The position numbers and the translations under genes are program-made. A stretch of DNA of 64,000 nt from Acarospora socialis (lineage: Eukaryota > Ascomycota > Lecanoromycetes > Acarosporales > Acarosporaceae), in contig JAMYGW020000001.1 of assembly GCA_025617375.2 (NCBI GenBank), positions 1,178,001 through 1,242,000 on the forward strand. Reading direction: 5' to 3'. Of this stretch, positions 56,544 through 64,000 are shown in pieces (positions within the stretch are counted from its first letter, which is position 1; each line of letters opens with the position of its first letter). The notes under the pieces were generated by a model. The model worked only from the letters and a program-made list of their open reading frames with translations. It was not told the origin of the DNA and searched no databases.

Positions 56544-59500
56544 TCACCAAAACCCCGGCGCCTCCTCCGCGTTCGTCGTGCTCGGAGTCGTCATTGCTCC
56601 GTCGCTCGGCCCACCCCTCGGTCCCTTGTTCCAGTGACCTACGTTGTCGATCCGCGTCACCACGTCTCTCGCGACAACACTGAGGTTCTCGAAGACGCCA
56701 GCTTCAACCATCTCTTGAGGCGTCCAGCTGGCGACATCACCGAGCTCCAAGTCGACGTTTTCTTTGAACTTTTCTTCTGCTACCGATGATGAGAGGGAAA
56801 TCTCGTACCAAAGTCGATTGTCGTGTACCATTTGCCCCGGAGGCTTGGCGCGCGCGCGGATGAGATCCGTCAAGTCGGCAGCGCGCTGGATGTAGAGATC
56901 TTGAACTTCGGTGATGCAGAGTGAAATGGAAGGGTGTGCTACAGATCCGTAGCGGTTTTGGCGGCGGAGCGTGACTGCCTGAATGCGGAGGTCTTTGGGA
57001 ACAGTCTTGGTGACTAGATCGAGCAGGGAACTTCCGTCACTAAGGAATTGGTCAACAACGGATCATGCAAAGCAAGAGTTGCGGTTTGGGCATACGGTAT
57101 GTGCAGATTATCGATCAGAGCCTTCACCGCTTGCTCACAAGTATCGGCAGCGTGTACGACACCCGTTAGCAAGGCCTTTGCGTCCCACGTTCTAGTCATT
57201 GTTAGCCCGAACCAGCACTAACGGTTATTGCTACAGACCTCTTGGGATAGTACCAGTTGATCGAGCCTAAGGGTATAGCAGGCATCTCGGTCTTCCCATC
57301 ATTAGTATCAGGTTCACGTCTGCGGAGCGATGGGTGCTCACATGGTACTTCGCGTTTTCATCAACCACAACGTTGCTATATCCTCGGTCAACCACCGGGC
57401 CCAGCACAGCGAGTTTCTCACCTAGGAGTAGACGCGCTTACATCTCGTCAATCTCTTTTGTCATACAATTGAATTCGTACGTGACTATACAGTCAGACGG
57501 CTGTGAACCAAACATCCGTTCTCCTCCTGGTGCGTTTAGGTCTCGGATGAAGATGACATCTAACATCGCGGTAGTTAACCTAAAGCCAGAGTTCAGTGTC
57601 TGTATACAGTGTTGCACTTAGAAAACATACATATTGGTAAGAACGGTATTAGGTATGTCTGAAGCGTCTCGTCCCGCAAAGATTGCAGGCCATTCATTAA
57701 CGGGGAATTGTATCTTTTTGAACTGGTTGGGCACGTTCTCCACCATAATTCTCCCAATCTGAACTTCCAGCTTGACCTGGCCACGAAAGTACATTGCCCT
57801 CTCCATTAGGTCCTCTGCAGCGCCGTTGAGCTTTCTGAAGTTATTCTTGGGAGGCTTCGATGCGCGAAGCTCTTTCCCGCTAACGGTCTTTTCCTTCTTG
57901 GGCACAGGCTTCTGTTGACCCATTGTACGTCTGAACTTCCTCGTCTCCACCTCGTTCGACGTCTGCAGACTCTCCGAGGGAGCTTTATCGGTCTTTGCCT
58001 TTGACGTGGCAGATTCTCCGAAGGAGTTTGCGGCTGGCACTGGCTTTTCCGGGTTTACTATACGTAGCTGCAGGATCGATTTTAATGGCGCTGTTGGACG
58101 CTTCGCCAGTGGCGTGGTAGTAGCCCCTAGCGGATTCAGGGGCGTACTAAGTTTTGGATATTCCTCTTCTGTGGCATCAAGCAAGCTTATGAGCTCGTGA
58201 CTTGGGACAGAACGGCGCTCCGTAATGGCAGTATCAATCGCTGACTCATATCCGTGAGCGTCTGTTACGTCTCTTGGAGTATAGGACAGAGGAGGAACAT
58301 CCACAAGACGACCAACCCCAGTTGCATGAGCGTGGCACTTCTCCCATTCTGGAGCCTGAGCCGGTGATTGATCTTGCACGATATCCTCCGTTACGGGCTC
58401 CACATATGGAGGCAAGATCTCTGGGGCCACAATACCCGTTTGTGAAAGCTGAGGTTCCATGTTCGGCTCTTCCGTACTGGGCGACTCAGTCACAATGGCC
58501 GGTGATCCGAAGTTGCTATTGCCGGAGATCGTGTTGCGCACAAGCGCATTGTTCGGTCGTATGTCCTCTGTAACCACCTTGGCTTGATCCGTGAGATTGA
58601 GGTCCGCTTTCTTTTCAAGCTGCGTGCCTCTGCTGTCAACTGGATCCACGGCAGGTCCACCTTTTGGTTTCCGCACCTTCCCGAATCGCTTACGAGGTGA
58701 TGGTGGCTTCGGAAGCTGTTCCATGTTGGCGGTTGACGCTGCCGCAGAACTTGACATGTTCGCAGCCTTTGTTTGGGTAGCTGATCCGCCAGCCTTGCCA
58801 GTGGATGAAATCATGCCATTCAAGTGGCCTTGGACAGGCAGGAAGGGATTGAGGACCTCTGAGCTCCCTTCTTGTACCCATTGATTCACCATCTCCGCTT
58901 TTCTTATTGATGCTCCTGCAGCACCACCGATAATCTCATCGTCAGGTATTGAAATTGACTCCGGTTCCTTGCTCAATGTTATGGGATTGTAACGCTCGGT
59001 CCCTATGCGTTTGAACTTGAACTCGTCCCAGAGGCCCGGTAATGCTGAGGCTTCGGATGTCAGAACCACAGGCTGTACTTTGGTGTTTGGAGCCAGGTAC
59101 TGCTGTGATTTGGCGTCGAGCTTCAGTAGACGAACGACGAAGAATTTGTGAAGAGTTGCCGTGTGCTGGAAGTCATGAGTAACAAGGGTGTTTCGAAGCG
59201 TCTTTGCCAACTGTCGAAGCGGGATGAACCGTAAGACGAAGTCTATCTCTTTCTCGGTTTCAATGAGGTGAACAATCTTTGGCCCCAGCGCGTGATGTTG
59301 CTTAACGGGTCAGACTCTACTACAGAAAATGGTACTTTTATGCTTACCAGTTGACGCTCAAGGTTTTCCAGCTTCCTCTCCGCAAGTTCGAGTGCCTCTT
59401 TCGTAGAGCCGGTCACCTTAATCTCGCCTTTGTCCTGGTCGATATAGAAAACGCAATCCGTCAATCTACTGAGAACTCCAACAAGATCGGGTGCAAATCT

Positions 59501-60154
59501 GCTGGTTAGGTTGTTTGTAGATAGCTTGGGCCGCCATGTGGTACTATAGGCGTTTCCATACGCATTATCCTGAACACCTTCGTCATCGGAGTCGTCGATC
59601 TCGTCTTCCAGGGCAATAAGGCCGCGCGGGTCTACCCACTCGATAGGTTTCTCTGACGCGGCATCTAGCCGTTCGACCTTGGGGTTCTGGCATTACGAAA
59701 TTGTCAGCTTATGACCACTATTATGAAGAAAAGACCAGTGTTCTTCACCTCGAAGACAACTTCGTGCACCACTTCCTCCTTGACGTACTTCTCCAAAAGA
59801 TTGTGAAAGGCTCGAAATGTCTGTTCGCCGCGGATGCGATCGCAGTCGAAGCAGAAGGTCTGTAATCCACGACTGAGCGATTCTCCCCAACATCCCAGTT
59901 ATAGCACATACCTCCATCTCATGATCGTAAGCACATATGGCATTGGCACCCTCGGGTGTAGACCTTAGACATTATCAGTTATGGCCGTCAACGTAGGACG
60001 AGGTGAACCAACTCAAAGCGTTTGATGACCTCCGCTGCCTGTAACACGTCGTCAGTAGAGTATGATTCAGTCAAGCGCATTAGATGCGGCTCACTCCTTC
60101 AGCGCTGAAGCTATAGACCGAGGAGAAAATGTATGTAGTCATCTCGCTCGCCAT
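56544..60154 (-). CDS. Large conserved fung_al protein with KH-like segment (function unknown)
   Basis: Eleven exons: 60154..60095, 60038..60013, 59963..59912, 59859..59749, 59686..59348, 59276..57631, 57579..57442, 57375..57342, 57291..57239, 57191..57096 and 57039..56544. All join in frame to 1,016 residues. The N-terminal part (MASEMTTYIFSSVYSFSAEG, FCFDCDRIRGEQTFRAFHNL) leads to a KH-like alpha/beta segment (VFYIDQDKGEIKVTGSTKEA followed by a charged helix). A long disordered middle is rich in Pro/Ser. The C-terminal region is ordered (AMYFRGQVKLEVQIGRIMVE, DVIFIRDLNAPGGERMFGSQ, LGSINWYYPKRTWDAKALLT). I take it for a conserved Pezizomycotina protein without a name. RNA binding is a guess from the KH-like segment only. 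Confidence 0.82.
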
Positions 60155-60881
60155 GGTCGAGATCCGAAGTGTTGAACGCGAACCTAAGGACTGATGGACG
60201 TAACACGATGAGAGATGTAAGGCTACTAAGGTGCATTATGACAATCTCGGAAAGTGAATGTGGAAGAAATCCGTAGGTTAATAGAATTCCAACAAAGCCC
60301 CAAGCTGACTGACAGAAGCATGAACGCCTACTGCAGTAAGCTGTGCTGGATTCTAGGGCAAACACGGAAGGCCCCGGAATTGTACCCCTCCTTATTCGAA
60401 GGTCAATCTTCGACAAGGACAACTTCTCGCACAGCACAAACAGATTGATTCTCCGGTTGTCTATATGTGATGTGAAAAAAGGTACCATTCAAATGCTATG
60501 GTACATTTGGAGCAGAGTGTAAGTCGGTTACTTGCAGCAACTACGACAGCGCGTTCCCCAATCCGTCACCACAAGCGCCCAGTCACTCGATAGGTTCATG
60601 TAGGGTCTGCTAATCTGGTTAGTGACAGACATGGAGGTCTTACAAGCTATGGAATCACTTGCTTTACGGCGAAAAATCGTTCTAGATCTGGATCGAAAGA
60701 AGCTTCTTTGCAAAAGGCAGTCGCTGTGCTCGTGAAGGATCTTATCCACCCGGCTGAAGCACGTTTGCGATGTCCCTCCTTGACCCTCCAACTCCCTGCC
60801 AATGCCCTCACCAAACGCCAGTGCTATGCTTACATGGATTTCGTAAGGCAGGCCCTAGAAGCTCGATTGTTCCGCAGTCGA
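60155..60881. other. intergenic
   Basis: Upstream of the large gene and downstream of the coiled-coil gene. No supported feature. Confidence 0.5.
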
Positions 60882-62027
60882 TCATTCCGCCTCTTTCAGA
60901 TCCCTCTTGAGGTTGATGACATACCTCATCTCCCGAACCACCTTGTCCACCTCCTCAAGCGCACCATGGCTGGCTTCCTCGTTGCGTGCAGCTTGTTCTC
61001 GGATGTCCTTAATGCCCTCTTCTGTCTCTGCCTTGTAGTCCTCAAATATCTTCGACACCGCCTGCTTCGCTTTACCCATCTTCTCGCTCTCCCGCCGTGT
61101 CTGCTCCATTACGACCTCCAACCTCTCCAGCTTTGTCCGGTCCTCGACTCTCCTCTGAGTTAACAGTTTAATATCCGCCTTAAGCTTATCCAGCTGACGA
61201 CGATACCCGTCAGAGAGGGTTGTCCACGAGCTCGAAAGGACCTGGTACTGTGTTGTTGCTTTCTTCGCCGCCTCCTTTTCCTCCATGAGCTCCCTTCTAC
61301 AACGTGAGACGACTTCATCCCGTTCTTTGCTCGTCTCCTTAGCTTGTTCCTCTGCCATTTCTCTTCTATGTCTCTCCACATCCAGTTCGGTTTTCAACTC
61401 CTCAATCTTCCTATCTCGCCTCGCGAGCGCAGCCTTATTCACTTCATGGCTTGCAACTAGATTATCATTTGTGGCTTGGAGACTCTCGAGTTTGGACCTC
61501 GCCATCTCCGATCGCTTAGCTTCTTCCTCGTAGCGTAGATTCTTAAGCTTGACATCCCGACGAAGATGGTCGTTCTCGCCCATTAAGCGCTCGATCACAC
61601 GACCTGACTTGCCGGTTGTAGCGTGCCCAACCGCGGCGGACCATGGCAGAGGTTGGACTTCCGAAGTAGGAGTGTCTTGTTTCGGAGCGGATGGTGAGGA
61701 TAAGACAGAAATCTCCCCGTCGGAAGTCTGAGTTGAAGTGATGTGGTCATACTTGTGAGGGGGGCTCGTGATCGGGCTGTCCTGACCATTTGTAGGCCTA
61801 GACGCTTGCGGTGGGCTATCTCGATCGAGTACCGGCTCAGCGGGTGGTGTGGATGATGGAGCTTCGTCAAATTGTGTGGGTGTGGTAAGACTCTGACCAG
61901 AGCCAGTGCCGTTCGAAGTCATATCGAACGAGAGCTCTTCGAGCATTGGCGGATCTGGGGAGATATGAGTACTTTGTGTATCTTCTTTGCCGAAAAGAAA
62001 GCCTCGAAGACGATGGCGCAGAGGCAT
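60882..62027 (-). CDS. Coiled-coil protein, She3-like family of filamentous fungi
   Basis: A single exon of 381 residues. The N-terminal third is disordered and Pro/Ser/Thr-rich. PLPWSAAVGHATTGKSGRVI and ERLMGENDHLRRDVKLKNLR open a long coiled coil from about residue 135 to 375 (SKLESLQATNDNLVASHEVN, KAALARRDRKIEELKTELDV). It ends near MRYVINLKR. This pattern is annotated in related genomes as SWI5-dependent HO expression protein 3. Yeast She3 links mRNA-binding She2 to myosin Myo4, but filamentous fungi lack She2, so that function should not be assumed. A 3' intron just after YVINLKR cannot be ruled out. Confidence 0.8.
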   Translation of the reverse strand: MPLRHRLRGFLFGKEDTQSTHISPDPPMLEELSFDMTSNGTGSGQSLTTPTQFDEAPSSTPPAEPVLDRDSPPQASRPTNGQDSPITSPPHKYDHITSTQTSDGEISVLSSPSAPKQDTPTSEVQPLPWSAAVGHATTGKSGRVIERLMGENDHLRRDVKLKNLRYEEEAKRSEMARSKLESLQATNDNLVASHEVNKAALARRDRKIEELKTELDVERHRREMAEEQAKETSKERDEVVSRCRRELMEEKEAAKKATTQYQVLSSSWTTLSDGYRRQLDKLKADIKLLTQRRVEDRTKLERLEVVMEQTRRESEKMGKAKQAVSKIFEDYKAETEEGIKDIREQAARNEEASHGALEEVDKVVREMRYVINLKRDLKEAE

Positions 62028-62635
62028 GATGACAAGGGCTGCAGGAGACTGATAAACACGTACCCGCAGCAGTGTCCAGTCTAAAAGTTCTCATGCGTAT
62101 GAATTCAGGAACCGGGCTGACTTGACGTGGTTTCATGGTCGCTAGCTTGGTGCTCGGCGACCGCTATTGGACGCTTCAATTTAGACCGTTTCGCAATTCG
62201 CTCGTTTCTTCACATTCGGCCCCAATCCTATCATCTTTATATACGTGTGTGGCTCGAGAAGGGTTTAATGAACGCGTTGAGATCAGACCTGCGTCTTGCA
62301 TGATGTGACATTGGCAGGACAACAAACACATTTCGGAAGTCACAGTCAGCGTTGCATACGGTAGCGCGCGGGAGCTAGTATAGCGCTTGAGCTTAAAACC
62401 GTCGGGTATACATATTGCCGATTGCCGAGTCTTGTCGGCTGCGGTGAATCTTTTCAACTTACAGTCCTTGAACATGACACTGAAGTGAGGTTACACCCAA
62501 CTTCTCGTACAACATTAAACTTATGAACCTCAAACCCATTTTTGCCAAGCTGTACTAGAAGCGTTAAGAGTAACGTTCATTGTTTTAGTGCAAAAGAGTT
62601 ATGTATTCCCATATATGACGCACAGAAACTAGCGC
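62028..62635. other. intergenic
   Basis: Promoter of the coiled-coil gene and 3' flank of NOP12. No supported feature. Confidence 0.5.
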
Positions 62636-64000
62636 TCAAGCAGCCGCTTTCTTGCGGCCAGAGGCTTTGAACGCTGCTCCTCGTCTACTGCTTCGCGTCT
62701 TAGGTTTCCCTTGCTTCTTGCCCAAGCCTTTTATGCCTCCTTGTCCTCCGCCGCGTTTGCTGCTTGCGCGATAGCCTTCGAATACAAACGATTCTGGACT
62801 GTTTTGCAAGCTCTGAATATTCTTGGTGCCCCGCCACTTCTTCGAGTCCTCCGATGTAAGTTTTGCAGCCCCAGCATGACCCAAAAGCTTCCCAGCGCGG
62901 CCTTGTAACGTCTTGGCTTCTGATGTGGATCCGGGGTCATATCCAGAACCTTGCCCTATTTTCTTTGAGGGTTTGAAGGACGGTTTCCCGCTTGGAGTAT
63001 ATGAAGATGTCTTTTTGATGTTCTTGGCGCGCGTAACACGCAGTGTCCGTGGAAGCAGCGGGGGAAATTCCTTGTCGTTGAAGAGCAGGGCCGCTTCCAC
63101 AGCGTTCGGGTCCTTTTGAAGGGTTAATGATCAAAACAACAGAGTAATTCGCTGAGACTGTACCAGAAACTGCACATAAGCAATGCCTTTCCCAACCCTG
63201 GTAGATTTGTCTCGAATCACTCTAACGCTCTCAATCGTCCCTGCTTTACTAAATTGTCTCCAAAGACCTTCTTCTACATCAGCGGCCTGTTTTGTCTTCC
63301 TCGGCTTTCTCTCATTCATTTCGTCTTCTGCAGCACGCAGTGAACTCTCGTCGTCCACAAATCCGAGATTTCCCACGAACACGCATCTTCGATTATCTGT
63401 TCTGGCGGGATGTGCCACGCCGTCAACACGCAGGTGTCGGTCCAAGACTATCGTGCCATTCAGCCTTTTTGGTGCTTCCCGCGCTGCCAGAGTTGTTGAA
63501 TAAACTGCATAAGCGTTTGTACTCTTCGTAGTGGCGTCCATCAGTTCCTTTTTCGCGAATGCAGCCTTTCTAGGGATAGATGTGCTCGAGAAGGCAGTAG
63601 AGCGGAAACGGATTGATTCCACCTTGTGCTGTACATCTCCCGCTGGTAGAGCTGGTAGAAAGGAGGCAAGGTGATCCAAGAGCTCTTTCTTGGACGTCCT
63701 CGATTTTATTGCCGAAGTCGATACGTTTGAAAGGAAAACCGTACGGGCAGACTTCTCAAGCTCTAACGCTTCCGCAGATGGTGTCAAAGTTTCATGTTGC
63801 GGAAGATCATCCGCCTCAACTTCAGGTCGTTCGGCGAAGTCTTTTCCGGGGTGAGTAGAGTCGCGGTCCGAGGATGACGAATTGGCTTCAGATGTAACAA
63901 CATCAACAGCTAGTTTCTGCCGCTTATGGCTGTTTGCGGCCTGCCGAGACTGCTCTTCTCGAGCTTCATCCCTGGCCAACCGGCGCATATAGGTACTCTC
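62636..64000 (-). CDS. NOP12: Nucleolar protein 12 (Nop12), two RRMs; 5' end beyond window
   Basis: Exons >64000..63164 and 63112..62636. The frame is open to the right edge ([13 protein letters not shown]), so the true start lies outside; 438 residues are present. RRM1 begins [14 protein letters not shown] and RRM2 begins [18 protein letters not shown], followed by [20 protein letters not shown] and [10 protein letters not shown]. The intron then splits RNP1 from [20 protein letters not shown] and [14 protein letters not shown]. The tail is Lys/Gly-rich ([20 protein letters not shown]). Nop12 acts in pre-25S rRNA processing and 5.8S folding in the nucleolus. Confidence 0.93.

Overview
The window is nuclear DNA of a filamentous ascomycete (Pezizomycotina, perhaps Dothideomycetes; the class is inferred). 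The reasons are short GT-AG introns of about 45-120 bp with CTNAC/CTGAC branch sites, genes dense on both strands, and a typical protein set: dynamin DNM1, PP2A B55, alpha-tubulin, RPF2, NOP12, MMS19, EMC3, SPC2, TPC1. Gene models were assembled by hand from conserved reading frames and splice signals. Every multi-exon model given with exon coordinates keeps an open frame across its junctions. None has been checked against transcripts.

Layout, left to right. 1-21 kb: an F-box/zinc-finger protein running off the left edge, actin-binding protein ABP1, a small secreted Cys-rich protein, a YEA4-type nucleotide-sugar transporter, PP2A subunit B55, a secreted PEBP-like protein, DNM1, and a two-membrane-segment protein with a coding minisatellite. 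21.4-27.4 kb: an accessory island with a PD-(D/E)XK nuclease-like protein, a small two-exon ORF, and a patatin-NB-ARC-TPR protein (a fungal NOD-like receptor) ending in a 21-bp heptad repeat. 27.9-41.5 kb: an unknown Ser-rich protein, a CGFS glutaredoxin, then TPC1 back to back with a gamma-butyrobetaine dioxygenase, MMS19 back to back with MTD1 around a CRE palindrome, and RPF2.

41.8-43.2 kb is a nested repeat. A roughly 450-bp MITE with 62-bp terminal inverted repeats and TA target duplication is split by a miniature copia-type LTR element with about 100-bp LTRs, GATAT duplication and a half-tRNA-iMet primer site. 43.3-64 kb: alpha-tubulin, an EF-hand MscS channel, peroxisomal PXMP4, SPC2 back to back with EMC3, a tRNA-Trp gene with an oddly placed intron, an eleven-exon protein of unknown function, a She3-like coiled-coil protein, and NOP12 running off the right edge.

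Most genes are housekeeping. The items most likely to be new are the tRNA-Trp gene, whose 51-nt insertion lies inside the anticodon stem and looks like a spliceosomal intron, and the NLR/nuclease island at 21.4-27.4 kb.
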